64,000 nucleotides of DNA from an uncultured Collinsella sp. (GCA_902479065.1 CABSNM010000010.1:5542-69541); one strand, 5' to 3'; counted from the first letter of the stretch, positions 9,315 through 17,967 are shown. Translations and numbers: made by a program. Notes: generated by a model not told the origin, from the sequence alone.

Positions 9315-9410
9315 GTTTTCCAAGTGCCGCAGATTGCCGTGAAAGAGGAGCGACGCGTACTTTGGTACGTGAGCGACGGTTTGAACGGCAAGGTGCGGTG
9401 CTTGGGAAAG
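9315..9410 (+). repeat. Family 2 nested inverted repeat, copy D (3' of guaB)
   Basis: Arms 9315-9340 and 9385-9410 are complementary over 26 positions with two G-T pairs and three mismatches. The 44-nt core (9341-9384) begins GAAAGAGGAGCGA, contains an inner hairpin CGCGTAC-TTTG-GTACGTG and ends GAGCGACGGTTTGA. The core is nearly identical to copy E at 16911-16955, while the arms are unrelated. It sits directly after the guaB stop and could work as its 3' structure. Confidence 0.8.
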
Positions 9411-9414
9411 CCGC

Positions 9415-10926
9415 TTAGCGGTAGGAAACGCTCTGCTGAGAGTCCTTCACGACTACGTCGTGGGCGCCGCCTTCGACGATGGAGGTGGAGCTGACCAGCG
9501 TTAGGCGTGCCTTTTCCTGGAGCTCGGGGATCGAGAGGGCACCGCAGTTGCACATCGTGGACTTGACCTTATAGAGCGTGCCGCCCACGCCGTCCTTGAG
9601 GGAACCGGCGTAGGGAACGTAGGAGTCGACGCCCTCGACGAAGCTAAGCTTCGCGGCACCGCCCAGGTCGTAGCGCTGCCAGTTGCGAGCACGCGCAGAA
9701 CCCTCGCCCCAGTACTCCTTCATGTACTGACCGTTCACGTTGACGCGCTCGGTCGGGCTCTCGTCAAAGCGGGCGAAGTAACGACCCAGCATCATAAAGT
9801 CTGCACCCATGGCAAGGGCGAGCGTCATGTGGTAATCGTAGACGATGCCGCCGTCGGAGCACACGGGCACGTAGACGCCGGTCTCCTCGTAGTACTCGTC
9901 GCGAGCGCGGCAGACGTCGATCAGCGCGGTGGCCTGGCCACGGCCGATGCCCTTGGTCTCACGGGTGATGCAGATGGAGCCGCCGCCGATACCGACCTTG
10001 ATGAAGTCGGCACCGCAGTCGGCCAAAAAGCGGAAGCCCTCGGCGTCGACGACGTTGCCGGCACCGACCTTGACGTCCTCGCCGTAGTTGGCGCGGATCC
10101 ACTCGATGGTGCGCTTCTGCCACTCGCTGAAGCCCTCGGAGGAGTCGATGCACAGGACATCGGCACCGGCCTCGATGAGCAGCGGCACGCGCTCGGCATA
10201 GTCGCGGGTGTTGATACCGGCACCAACCATGTAGCGCTTGTCGTTATCGAGCAGCTCGTTGGGGTTGGTCTTGTGGCTGTCGTAGTCCTTGCGGAAGACG
10301 ATGCCCATCAGGTGATCGTAGTCGTCGACGATGGGCAGGGCGTTGAGCTTATTGTCCCAGATGACGTCGTTAGCAACCTTGAGGCTGATGTTCTTGTCGC
10401 CCACGATGAGCTGCTCACGCGGGGTCATGAACTCGGAGACCTTCGTCTGGTGGTCATCGCGGCTGGGGCGATAGTCACGGCTGGTGACGATGCCCAGGAG
10501 CTTACCCTTGGGAGTGCCGTCGTCGGTGACCGGCATGGTGGAGTGGCCGGTCTTCTCCTTGAGCTCGATGACCTGCTCCATGGTCATGTCGGGGGTCAGC
10601 GTGGAATCGGACTGAACAAAGCCGGCCTTGTGATCCTTGACGGCCTTGACCATGGCGGCCTCGGACTCGGCGCTCTGGGAACCATAGATGAAGGACAGGC
10701 CACCCTCGGTAGCGAGCGCGACACCCATGTCGACGCCCGAGACGGACTGCATGATAGCGGAAACCATGGGGATGTTCAGGGTGATTGCCGGCTTCTCGCC
10801 GCGCTTAAAGCGGGTCAGCGGCGTCTTAAGAGAGACGTTGTTGGGGATGCACTGCGAGGACGAGTAACCAGGAACCAGCAGATACTCCGAAAACGTGTGG
10901 GACTCACCGGGAAAGAACGTAGCCAT
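9415..10926 (-). CDS. guaB: IMP dehydrogenase
   Basis: A 503-aa IMPDH. The TIM barrel is interrupted by two CBS domains (about residues 105-215, with MPVTDDG and LPIVDDYDHLMGIV). The catalytic loop GIGGGSICITRE places the nucleophile at Cys319. The flap and C-terminal region are present. It converts IMP to XMP with NAD, the committed step to GMP. AAGGAG stands just before the ATG. The gene is alone between leuS and a divergent regulator. The GSICITRE form with a Gln-Ala-Thr-Ala continuation resembles IMPDHs of gut anaerobes. Confidence 0.93.
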   Translation of the reverse strand: MATFFPGESHTFSEYLLVPGYSSSQCIPNNVSLKTPLTRFKRGEKPAITLNIPMVSAIMQSVSGVDMGVALATEGGLSFIYGSQSAESEAAMVKAVKDHKAGFVQSDSTLTPDMTMEQVIELKEKTGHSTMPVTDDGTPKGKLLGIVTSRDYRPSRDDHQTKVSEFMTPREQLIVGDKNISLKVANDVIWDNKLNALPIVDDYDHLMGIVFRKDYDSHKTNPNELLDNDKRYMVGAGINTRDYAERVPLLIEAGADVLCIDSSEGFSEWQKRTIEWIRANYGEDVKVGAGNVVDAEGFRFLADCGADFIKVGIGGGSICITRETKGIGRGQATALIDVCRARDEYYEETGVYVPVCSDGGIVYDYHMTLALAMGADFMMLGRYFARFDESPTERVNVNGQYMKEYWGEGSARARNWQRYDLGGAAKLSFVEGVDSYVPYAGSLKDGVGGTLYKVKSTMCNCGALSIPELQEKARLTLVSSTSIVEGGAHDVVVKDSQQSVSYR

Positions 10927-11005
10927 GTTTCTCCTTTTTCCATGCGACCGGTCGGCTGCAGGCCTCGTAGGACCCAGCCCAACCTTGGGCGCCCAATACT
11001 GGGGA

Positions 11006-11034
11006 AGTATCTTAACGCACTTTGACTGCTACAA
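11006..11034 (-). promoter_or_regulatory. Candidate promoter for guaB
   Basis: TTGTAG (11029-11034) and GATACT (11006-11011) stand 17 bp apart on the minus strand, about 80 bp before the guaB start. The boxes are only moderately close to consensus. Confidence 0.4.
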
Positions 11035-11119
11035 TGCATGATTTAAGAAGAGCACACGAGGGTTTGACGCAGGCTTTGCGTTTGCCCAGCAAACACTTTA
11101 GCGGGAAGACGTGGAGCAC

Positions 11120-11464
11120 ATGGAGTACAAGACGACGGCAAAGTTGGTCATTCAAGCGTTCGACAAAGATCTGCCGGGCGTGTTTGGACACGGCTGTGTC
11201 TTGCTGCTGCAGGGTATCGCCCGCGAGCACTCGCTCAACCGCGCCGCCAAGAGCATGGGCATGGCGTATTCCAAGGCCTGGCGCATCGTAAACGAGGCCG
11301 AAGGCCAGCTGGGCTGCAAGCTCATCGAGCGCGACGGCGCCCGCGGATCCACCCTCACCCCCGCCGGCGAACGAGCCATAGCGGTCTACGAGGAGCTGCG
11401 GGCCGACGTCAACAACGTCATCGCCACCAAAGCAAGCGACCTCATCGCAAGCATTAAAGAGTAG
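11120..11464 (+). CDS. ModE-like winged-helix regulator (DNA-binding domain only)
   Basis: About 114 aa. The LNRAAKSMGMAYSKAWRIVNEAE helix-turn-helix and the wing LIERDGARGSTLTPAGE match the N-terminal domain of ModE and LysR-type proteins. The C-terminal molybdate-binding (MOP) domains of full ModE are missing, as in many single-domain homologues. The ATG at 11120 has GGAG close upstream; a GTG at 11111 is the alternative. It is divergent from guaB and overlaps the tail of the convergent PLP gene by 11 bp. A role in molybdenum gene control fits the Mo enzymes in this window but is inference. Confidence 0.8.
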   Translation: MEYKTTAKLVIQAFDKDLPGVFGHGCVLLLQGIAREHSLNRAAKSMGMAYSKAWRIVNEAEGQLGCKLIERDGARGSTLTPAGERAIAVYEELRADVNNVIATKASDLIASIKE

Positions 11465-12482
11465 CTAGTTTACGAAGGGCATTGTCTAGGGCGGACGCTA
11501 CGACCAGGGGATTGTCGGTGCCGGCGAAGAGACGGATGGTGCTCCCCTGCTTGCCGCGTGGGGCCGAAAGGCGCGTCGCTGCGCCGCCGGCGAGCGATGT
11601 GCGGAACTCCCCCGACAAAGCATCGAACAGCTCCCCTGCGCTAAGCTCGATAAGATCGAATTCAACTGCCGGGCCAAAACCATGCTCGAGGATCCCCGTT
11701 GCAACCACATGGTCGGGATGCGAGCTCAGCCCGGGATAGCGCACGTTGCGTACCATCTCGTTCGCAGCCAAGTACTCGGCCAGCGCACGGGCGCGGTCGA
11801 AATGTGCCTGCATGCGGACATCGAGCGAGTCCAGCCCGCGCTCCAGCACACCGGCCTCGTCAGCAGGCATATCAAGCTTGGCCAAGCCACAGCCCTCAAG
11901 CAGGGCATGCGCGCACTCAGCCGCGGCATCCACACGATGACGCTTGAGCTGCGAGCGCGCCACCGAAGCGGCAACGAACTTGCGCGGCGCCTTACCAGCA
12001 CACACGCGGTCGAGCGCCTCGAGCGACAGCACGGCACCCAGCCGCAGCGGATCGCAGCCAAAAGCCGACGCCACGGTGTTGTCCACAACCAACAGCGCAT
12101 GGGCCTCGCGAGCCGCACGACCCAGCGCACGCAGATCGGGCACGCGCAGACCAAACCCGCCGATGGAGTTGACAAACCACCACAGGTGCGGCCCCTCGGC
12201 ATCAAACGAAGCATCATAGCCCTCGGAAGCAGCAGCAAACGCCGCAACCGACGGCGGGTCCACGAGAACAACATCGCAGCCATCAAAGCCGCGCTCAAAC
12301 GCATCGGTAAAGTCATCGGCAAACGCGACCAGGCGGTCACCGGGACGCACAATCCCCAGCTGAGACAGCGCTGCTGGCACATGCGAGGCCGCAAGCAACC
12401 GCACCTCACGCGCGCCGGCTCTCAAAGCCCAAGCCTCTTCTAGCTGTTGCACGTCCACGCGGCACCGTCCCTTCACAAACAA
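11454..12482 (-). CDS. Cys/Met-metabolism PLP-fold protein lacking the catalytic lysine
   Basis: A 342-aa protein matching the trans-sulfuration family (MetB/MetC/MetY-like). The VVDNTVASAFGCDPLRLGA segment carries the conserved PLP-ring aspartate, and the C-terminal RALAEYLAANEMVRNVRYPGLSSHPDH and GSTIRLFAGTDN segments are well kept. The SATKY-type motif that should follow LGA is instead SLEALDRVCAG, so the Schiff-base lysine is replaced. The N-terminal substrate region is also shortened. Either it is a non-catalytic relative or it uses PLP differently. It stands alone, convergent with the ModE-like gene. Confidence 0.65.
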   Translation of the reverse strand: MFVKGRCRVDVQQLEEAWALRAGAREVRLLAASHVPAALSQLGIVRPGDRLVAFADDFTDAFERGFDGCDVVLVDPPSVAAFAAASEGYDASFDAEGPHLWWFVNSIGGFGLRVPDLRALGRAAREAHALLVVDNTVASAFGCDPLRLGAVLSLEALDRVCAGKAPRKFVAASVARSQLKRHRVDAAAECAHALLEGCGLAKLDMPADEAGVLERGLDSLDVRMQAHFDRARALAEYLAANEMVRNVRYPGLSSHPDHVVATGILEHGFGPAVEFDLIELSAGELFDALSGEFRTSLAGGAATRLSAPRGKQGSTIRLFAGTDNPLVVASALDNALRKLATL

Positions 12483-12516
12483 AAACCCACGATGCGGGTG
12501 TTACCCGCATCGTGGG
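12474..12516 (-). terminator. Terminator of the sucrose operon
   Basis: A perfect 14-bp stem (CCCACGATGCGGGT with ACCCGCATCGTGGG, 3-nt loop, 12486-12516) is followed on the minus strand by TTTTTGTTTG. It lies after the sucrose hydrolase stop and just before the PLP gene start. Confidence 0.9.
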
Positions 12517-12554
12517 CAACGGCTGCAGTATAGCGCCGATATGCGACGAATCGC

Positions 12555-14093
12555 CTAGATGTTGAGCGTGTGATAGTTCACGCTCGCACCCGGAGCGTCA
12601 ACGGTCACACCATAGGCCTCAGGATAGATGCGCGTCGAGAACACCAGCGCGCCATCGTTCACAAACACCTCGACCGAGGAGACATCGCCAACAATGCGCA
12701 CGTTACGAACCTCGTCGACGGGCTCCCAACGCACGGTACGACCGCAGCCGGCAGAAGCGCGACCCTCATCGGTAAATCGCATCTCAAAGCGCGAGGGCAG
12801 TCCGCCCTCGGCGGGCACATACGCCAGCTTCAGCTCGCCATCAACAATCGCGGTAAACGCGCCGTCGACACCGTCGACAGCAAGGTCAAAGCAGGTATCG
12901 CCGTCAACCTCCAACGAGCCCTCCCCCACACGCACCGAGGCATAATGGCGCTCGATCTCGCACGCCGGCTGCTGCAGCACCACGCCGCCGTCACCGGCCG
13001 TAAGCTCGCGCGGCACCGTCATGCAGTGCTGCCAGCCGCACGCCACGGTGGGCGCGTTGCCATAGGTCGGCTCATCGGGCATACCCATCCAGCCAATCAG
13101 AATGTGGCGACCGTCCTCGGCCGTGAACTCCTGCGGAGCATAGAAGTCAAAACCGGCGTCCCACAGGCGGAACTCGCCCAGCTCATAGACACCGTCACCA
13201 CCCGTAATGTCGCCCGTTACAGGCATGTAGCCCGCTGCATACACATTGCCGCGGTCCCAACGACCGCCCTCGAGCCCCTGGGGCGAGAACGACAAAAATG
13301 CAGCGGTATCGCCATTCGCATCGAGCTCGATATAGCCGGGGCACTCCCACATAAAGCCAAAGCGCTCGGGCGTAGACACACGACTCTCGAGCTCCCAACT
13401 CAGCATATCGGCCGAGCCATACACCAGGATCTCGCCCACATCGCGCCCGGCACCCTCGCCGTGCATGGCGCAAAATCGACTATCGACATGCGGCCCATCC
13501 ACGCGACGACGCGCGCCCAGCACCATGTGGTAACGCCCGTCATCATCGCGCCACACCTTGGGGTCACGCACGTGGCAGGTCAAATCCTCGGGATAATCAT
13601 CGGACGCCAGCACCACGCGCTTTTGGCTGAACTCCCGACCGGCAAGGCCATCAACGCTCTCGACATAAACAGTATCGGCGCGACGGCCGGTATTGACGTA
13701 GTCGTACGTGCCGTCCGCATCGGAAAGCTTAACGTTGCCCGTATAGAGCACGCGAATGCGGCCGTCCTCGGCAAGCGCGGAGCCTGAATACACGCCATGG
13801 CAATCGAACGGCTCGTCGGGCAGCAGCGGGGCGCCAACATATTCCCAGTTCATAAGGTCGCGGCTTGTGGCATGGCCCCACATCTTTACGCCACCGTTCA
13901 CATCAAACGGGGCATACTGGAAGTACGCGTGAAACACGCCGCCCGCTTGGCAAAGACCGTTGGGGTCGTTGAGCCAGCCCGCCGGCGGCATAATATGGAA
14001 GCGCTGGCCATACGCGCCATGGCCGCACTCAGAGGCGGCAGCGTCAACAGCGGCAACCAGCTTTGCAAGGTCGCGGCCAAGTGCATTAGACAT
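12555..14093 (-). CDS. sacA: Sucrose-6-phosphate hydrolase (GH32)
   Basis: A 512-aa GH32 enzyme. The five-bladed propeller motif GWLNDPNG places the nucleophile at Asp43, RDPKVW supplies the transition-state aspartate, and ECPGYIEL the acid/base glutamate. A C-terminal beta-sandwich follows. No signal peptide is seen, which fits cleavage of sucrose-6-phosphate brought in by the PTS to glucose-6-phosphate and fructose. It lies 106 bp after the EIIBC gene with an intergenic GCCCGCG/CGCGGGC hairpin (14156-14180), and ends at a strong terminator. Confidence 0.93.
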   Translation of the reverse strand: MSNALGRDLAKLVAAVDAAASECGHGAYGQRFHIMPPAGWLNDPNGLCQAGGVFHAYFQYAPFDVNGGVKMWGHATSRDLMNWEYVGAPLLPDEPFDCHGVYSGSALAEDGRIRVLYTGNVKLSDADGTYDYVNTGRRADTVYVESVDGLAGREFSQKRVVLASDDYPEDLTCHVRDPKVWRDDDGRYHMVLGARRRVDGPHVDSRFCAMHGEGAGRDVGEILVYGSADMLSWELESRVSTPERFGFMWECPGYIELDANGDTAAFLSFSPQGLEGGRWDRGNVYAAGYMPVTGDITGGDGVYELGEFRLWDAGFDFYAPQEFTAEDGRHILIGWMGMPDEPTYGNAPTVACGWQHCMTVPRELTAGDGGVVLQQPACEIERHYASVRVGEGSLEVDGDTCFDLAVDGVDGAFTAIVDGELKLAYVPAEGGLPSRFEMRFTDEGRASAGCGRTVRWEPVDEVRNVRIVGDVSSVEVFVNDGALVFSTRIYPEAYGVTVDAPGASVNYHTLNI

Positions 14094-14199
14094 ATCAAAG
14101 TCCTAACGGATCGAAAGTAACAAGGCGCCAGAGATCGACACCGGATACGGGAAACGCCCGCGAGCATACAACCCGCGGGCACCCTTCAATCAAAAGCTC

Positions 14200-15600
14200 T
14201 TAGGCCTGCTCGGAAGCCTTGGGCTCGTCCTTGTACAGGACAAACGAGACGCCAAAGGAAACCAGCGCGGCGACCGCAAACATGATCGCGTACTGCACGG
14301 GCTGGGCCAGGCACAGCAGGATACCGAAGATACCCGTAACGCCCGTACCGGAAGCGGCGAGCGAGGTGAGCGCGCAGACCAGGGCGCCGCAGCCGCCGCC
14401 GATGCAGCCAGCGATGAAGGGCTTAAAGAAGCGCAGGTTCACACCAAAGATGGCAGGCTCGGTAATACCCATGAAGGCGGACAGAGCCGAAGGAAGCGCT
14501 AGGCCCTTGATCTTGGCATCGTGGGTCTTAAAGGCAACGGCAAGCGCGGCGCCGCCCTGGGCGATGTTGGCGGCACTGGCAATGGGCAGCCAATAGGTCA
14601 CGCCGTACTGGGCAAGCTGGCCCAGGTCGATGGCGGTGTACATCTGGTGAATACCGGTGACGACCGTGGGGGCATAGAACAGGCCGACGATAAAGGAACC
14701 GATGCCAAAGGGCAGGGTGAGCAGAGCCTGGATCAGACCGAGGACGGCATTCTCGGCCCACACAAAGACGGGACCGACGGCGATAAGCGTCACGAGCACG
14801 GTCACGAACACGGAGACAAGCGGGGTTACAAAGAGGTCGAACATCTCGGGAACGATCTTGTGCAGACGCTTCTCGAGGAAGGCAAGGATCGCGCAAGCGA
14901 TGACGATGGGGATGACGTGGCCCTGATAGCCAACCCACTCAAAGCTGTACACGCCGGGGATGACGGTGACCATGGTCTGCACGCCCTCGGAGGCGACCGT
15001 GTAGGAGCTCTGCAGCGAGGAGTTGATGAACGCGCCGCCGACGACGGCGCCCAGGTACGGATTAGCGCCGAAAGCCTTGGCCGCGGAGTAGCCAATCAGG
15101 ATCTGCAGGATGCCAAAGGACGTACCCGAGACCAGGTCGGCAATCTTGTAGATGCAGTTATTGGTGTCGAGCGCGATAAAGCCGTTGGAGGCCATAAAGT
15201 TGAGGGCGCTCATGATGCCCAGCAGCAGGCCCGAAGCCACGATGGCGGGAATGATGGGAACGAAGATATCGCCGAGGACCTTAATGGCGCGCATAAAGAT
15301 GTTCTGCTGCTGCGCCGCGGCCTCCTTGACCTCAGCCTTGGAAGCAGCATTGATGCCGCCGAGGGCGATGAACTCGTCATAGACCTTGTTGACGGTACCG
15401 GTGCCAAAAATAATCTGGAGCTGGCCTTGGGCCTCAAAGACGCCCTTGGCACCGTCGATATTCTCGATGGCTTCCTTGTCGACCCTTGCGTTGTCGGCAA
15501 TCACCAGGCGCAGACGCGTGGCGCAATGCGCGGCCGACACGACGTTGCCGGCGCCACCGATGTTGTCGAGCACCTCTTGGGCTGATTTGCGGTAGTCCAT
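14200..15600 (-). CDS. scrA: PTS sucrose transporter subunit EIIBC
   Basis: A 466-aa membrane protein. The N-terminal EIIB domain has the phosphorylated cysteine in SAAHCATRLRLV (Cys26). From about residue 105 a ten-helix EIIC domain follows, with the GITEPAIFGVNLR substrate signature. There is no EIIA domain, so a glucose-type EIIA must come from elsewhere. AAGGGAAG precedes the ATG. It is first in the operon with sacA, under two LacI-type operators, so it is probably induced by sucrose. Confidence 0.92.
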   Translation of the reverse strand: MDYRKSAQEVLDNIGGAGNVVSAAHCATRLRLVIADNARVDKEAIENIDGAKGVFEAQGQLQIIFGTGTVNKVYDEFIALGGINAASKAEVKEAAAQQQNIFMRAIKVLGDIFVPIIPAIVASGLLLGIMSALNFMASNGFIALDTNNCIYKIADLVSGTSFGILQILIGYSAAKAFGANPYLGAVVGGAFINSSLQSSYTVASEGVQTMVTVIPGVYSFEWVGYQGHVIPIVIACAILAFLEKRLHKIVPEMFDLFVTPLVSVFVTVLVTLIAVGPVFVWAENAVLGLIQALLTLPFGIGSFIVGLFYAPTVVTGIHQMYTAIDLGQLAQYGVTYWLPIASAANIAQGGAALAVAFKTHDAKIKGLALPSALSAFMGITEPAIFGVNLRFFKPFIAGCIGGGCGALVCALTSLAASGTGVTGIFGILLCLAQPVQYAIMFAVAALVSFGVSFVLYKDEPKASEQA

Positions 15601-15655
15601 GACTTCCCTTTCGTCTAACGGGCGTTTTACACCCGGCCATCTTTGACACTTACAC

Positions 15656-15669
15656 TGTAATCGTTTTCA
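15656..15669 (-). promoter_or_regulatory. LacI-family operator O1 upstream of scrA
   Basis: TGTAATCGTTTTCA on the plus strand is a near-palindrome with central CG, typical of LacI-family sites. The same 14-mer recurs at 15682-15695, 26 bp away, and a relative lies before the regulator gene. Confidence 0.75.
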
Positions 15670-15681
15670 GTTTCATATTAC

Positions 15682-15695
15682 TGTAATCGTTTTCA
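15682..15695 (-). promoter_or_regulatory. LacI-family operator O2 upstream of scrA
   Basis: An exact second copy of TGTAATCGTTTTCA, 26 bp from O1. The two flank a TAATAT sequence (minus strand, 15675-15680) that could be the -10 box of scrA, so binding would block RNA polymerase. Confidence 0.75.
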
Positions 15696-15782
15696 TATAG
15701 CGGTAAACGGTAGATTTTCGCCGGTGAAAGGTAGTTTGGGACAAATAACAGTTGTCCGAAGATAGCGGCGGGCGCCCAAAAC

Positions 15783-16763
15783 CTAGACATTCATAAGCTG
15801 ATGACCGAGCTTGAGCGTACGCAGGCCGCCCTCCCCTTCCACGCCATCGAGCGTGTCGAGCAGCATATTGGTGGCCTCGACGCCACTAGTCAGGTAGCCA
15901 TAATGCACGGTGGGAATGCCGCCCGTCAGCGCGCGCAAAAACGCGTTGTCGCCAAAACCGCTCACGCGGTGTATGCCCTCGCCCATGCCGCGAACCTCAT
16001 CGATAGCACGCAGCGCGCCCGCCGCCATGGTGTCGGTCGCGCAGGCGATAAACGAAACATCGGGAGTGACGGAAAGCAGTTCACGCGCCGCACCATAGCC
16101 CGAGTCGAGCGTAAACGAGCCCAGGCGAATCAAGGCGGCATCGAGTGGGTTACCCGCGGCGCGCAAGCCGGCCTCAAAACCGCGACGGCGGTCATAACCG
16201 GCCGCGCGGTCCTCTTCGGTAACTCCAATATAGGCAATCTTGCCGTCCACGCGACCCGCAAGTGCATGGCCCAGCTCAAAGGCGGCCTCGTAATCGTCGT
16301 GATAGACGCACGCCGCGCCCTCAACATTCTGGCCGATCAGCACGATGGGCACGCGGCACGATTCAATCGCCCGACGGTGCTCGTCGGTAATCATAGTTGC
16401 CACCAGCACAATGCCATCGACCGGGTGGTTTTGGAATAAATCGAGGTATTCGAGCTCACGATCGGCCGCGTTGTCGGTGTTAGCAAGCAGCATCTGGTAG
16501 CCACGGCGACCGAGCACCTGGCCAATGCCGGCGGTAATGCGGCTCACGGACTCCGAGTTGATTTTAGGCACGATAACGCCGATGAGCTTGGTGGAACCGG
16601 TGCGCAACGCGCGAGCCTGGCTGGACCGCACGTACCCTGTCAGCTCAATCGCCTTCTTAATGCGCTCGGCCTTGTCCGTCGATATGTAGCCACCGTTGAG
16701 GTAGCGCGAGACGGCGGCGCTCGAAACGCCCGCCAGCTCGGCCACATCTTTCATCTTTACCAC
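15783..16763 (-). CDS. scrR: LacI-family transcriptional regulator of sucrose genes
   Basis: About 327 aa. The helix-turn-helix MKDVAELAGVSSAAVSRYLNGG is followed by a periplasmic-binding-protein-like effector domain starting at KLIGVIVPKINSES. The open frame extends to 16850, but an AGGGG site supports a GTG at 16763 (ATG at 16754 is the alternative), placing the HTH at the N-terminus. It is 182 bp upstream of scrA on the same strand. An operator-like TGAAATCGCTTTCA lies just ahead of its own start, so it probably represses itself and scrA-sacA. Confidence 0.88.
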   Translation of the reverse strand: MVKMKDVAELAGVSSAAVSRYLNGGYISTDKAERIKKAIELTGYVRSSQARALRTGSTKLIGVIVPKINSESVSRITAGIGQVLGRRGYQMLLANTDNAADRELEYLDLFQNHPVDGIVLVATMITDEHRRAIESCRVPIVLIGQNVEGAACVYHDDYEAAFELGHALAGRVDGKIAYIGVTEEDRAAGYDRRRGFEAGLRAAGNPLDAALIRLGSFTLDSGYGAARELLSVTPDVSFIACATDTMAAGALRAIDEVRGMGEGIHRVSGFGDNAFLRALTGGIPTVHYGYLTSGVEATNMLLDTLDGVEGEGGLRTLKLGHQLMNV

Positions 16764-16778
16764 GAGCACCCCTGTCGT

Positions 16779-16792
16779 TGAAATCGCTTTCA
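16779..16792 (-). promoter_or_regulatory. Operator upstream of the LacI regulator
   Basis: TGAAATCGCTTTCA has the same TGAAANCG core as the two scrA operators on the opposite reading and overlaps the 5' end of the regulator transcript. This fits autoregulation. Confidence 0.65.
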
Positions 16793-16882
16793 CCATGATA
16801 CCCAACCCATCCCAGCAAATTGAGTAAATGAGACGGACCGCATGGATCATTTCAACAGCCCAGGTGGAGCATGCGTCAACGA

Positions 16883-16982
16883 GCGGGCAGCTGTCGTGGC
16901 GAGGTGCCGCGAAAGAGGAGCGAAGCGTACTTTATGTACGCGAGCGACGGTTTGAGCGGCAGATCGCCCGGCAGATGCCCGC
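16883..16982 (+). repeat. Family 2 nested inverted repeat, copy E
   Basis: Arms 16883-16910 and 16956-16982 pair over about 24 of 27 positions with one bulge. The 45-nt core (16911-16955) begins GAAAGAGGAGCGA, has the inner hairpin GCGTAC-TTTAT-GTACGC and ends GAGCGACGGTTTGA. It matches the core of copy D at all but about five positions, but its arms are unrelated to those of D. It lies between the LacI regulator and the DUF4956 gene. Confidence 0.8.
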
Positions 16983-16996
16983 GCAGCGTCGAGCGG

Positions 16997-17020
16997 TCCG
17001 GCGTTCGTTAGAACGCCGGA
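16997..17020 (-). terminator. Hairpin after the DUF4956 gene
   Basis: A perfect 10-bp stem TCCGGCGTTC/GAACGCCGGA with a GTTA loop begins 7 bp after the stop codon of the DUF4956 gene. No T tract follows, so termination strength is uncertain. Confidence 0.5.
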
Positions 17021-17026
17021 ACATAG

Positions 17027-17692
17027 TTAGCCGTGGTACTCGCCGTTGTACTGGATGAGCGTCAGGTCCTCAACGCCATCGAGCGCACGGATGGCGTCGG
17101 CATAGGGCATATCCACACCGTCCGAGAACAGCTCGACGGCCATCTCGACTTTGTCGCCGCGCATCGTCTTGGACTTGACGGTGAACTTGGTACGCCCAAA
17201 TGCACGCACGATATCGTCGCCAGTGGTCTGACCCGTGTAGTGGATGACCATCATGTACACGCGCGCCTTGTCCTGGTGGCTCGCAAAGCCGGCAATCATC
17301 ACCACGATCACCACTGCCGTGAGCCCCACGAGCGCATACATGCCGGCACCTGCCGTAATGCCCGTGGTAATGGCCCAAAACAGATACAGCAGGTCGAGCG
17401 GGTCCTTGACCGCCGTACGATAGCGGACGATAGACAGAGCACCGACCATACCGAGCGAGATAATCACGTTGGTCGAGATCGCGAGCGTGACCATGCAGGT
17501 GAGCACGCACATGCCCACGAGCGTCACGGCAAAGCTACGCGAATACACCACGCCGGTAAAAAAGCGCTTGTACACGTAATAGATCAGGATGCCCATGGCG
17601 AGCGCCACGAGCAGCGACAGGCCAATCTTGGCAGGGTCGACCTGGCCAAACGCCTCCAAGACGGAGTTCTTAAAAAAGTCCCTGGTGCTCAT
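17027..17692 (-). CDS. DUF4956 membrane protein
   Basis: A 221-aa protein with four predicted membrane helices (about residues 20-40, 55-80, 85-100, 110-135) and the family motif SLGMVGALSIVRYRTAVKDPLDLLYLFWAI. A soluble C-terminal domain of about 85 aa follows. Its function is not established. In many genomes it is encoded beside a VTC-domain polyphosphate polymerase. Here it follows, after 3 bp, the last 77 codons of such a gene, so it may have lost its usual partner. The ATG has only a distant GAGGGG as possible RBS. Confidence 0.8.
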   Translation of the reverse strand: MSTRDFFKNSVLEAFGQVDPAKIGLSLLVALAMGILIYYVYKRFFTGVVYSRSFAVTLVGMCVLTCMVTLAISTNVIISLGMVGALSIVRYRTAVKDPLDLLYLFWAITTGITAGAGMYALVGLTAVVIVVMIAGFASHQDKARVYMMVIHYTGQTTGDDIVRAFGRTKFTVKSKTMRGDKVEMAVELFSDGVDMPYADAIRALDGVEDLTLIQYNGEYHG

Positions 17693-17695
17693 GGT

Positions 17696-17929
17696 CTAAA
17701 TATCCCCTCGGTTCTCAAAATCCGATTCCCAGTAATTAAATCCGCGCAGGTAGGCGGTCTTTTCGTAACACAGGCAGTACTTGGAGACAGCCGTGAGCTC
17801 GGCCGCGCCCGGCGGCACCATATCGCGCACCAGCTGCGGGCAAAACTCCGTAAACTTGACCTCCATCACCAGCTTGCCGGGCTCCAGGACCGGCAGCGCG
17901 GGCAGCGTCGCGTCAAAAATATCGTACAT
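17696..17929 (-). pseudogene. VTC-domain protein, 3' remnant
   Basis: The 77 codons encode only the C-terminal end of a VTC (polyphosphate polymerase-like) domain: GKLVMEVKFTEF contains the lysine-rich tunnel strand, followed by LTAVSKYCLCYEKT. Full VTC proteins have about 230 or more residues. Immediately upstream lies the T tract of a terminator hairpin, and no RBS is seen before the ATG, so the 5' two thirds appear deleted. The remnant still abuts the DUF4956 gene, as the intact gene would. Confidence 0.7.
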
Positions 17930-17939
17930 TTTTGCACAA

Positions 17940-17967
17940 CAAAAAAGCCGCTCTTACCAGCGGCTTT
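17940..17967 (-). terminator. Bidirectional-type terminator hairpin
   Basis: GCCGCT/AGCGGC with a CTTACC loop is flanked by A and T runs. It is the second of two terminators in a row after thrS and abuts the truncated VTC reading frame. Confidence 0.75.

Noticed and set aside
12486..12516. Palindrome as operator of the PLP-fold gene
   Set aside because: A T tract follows the stem on the minus strand directly after the sucrose operon, so it is better explained as a terminator.
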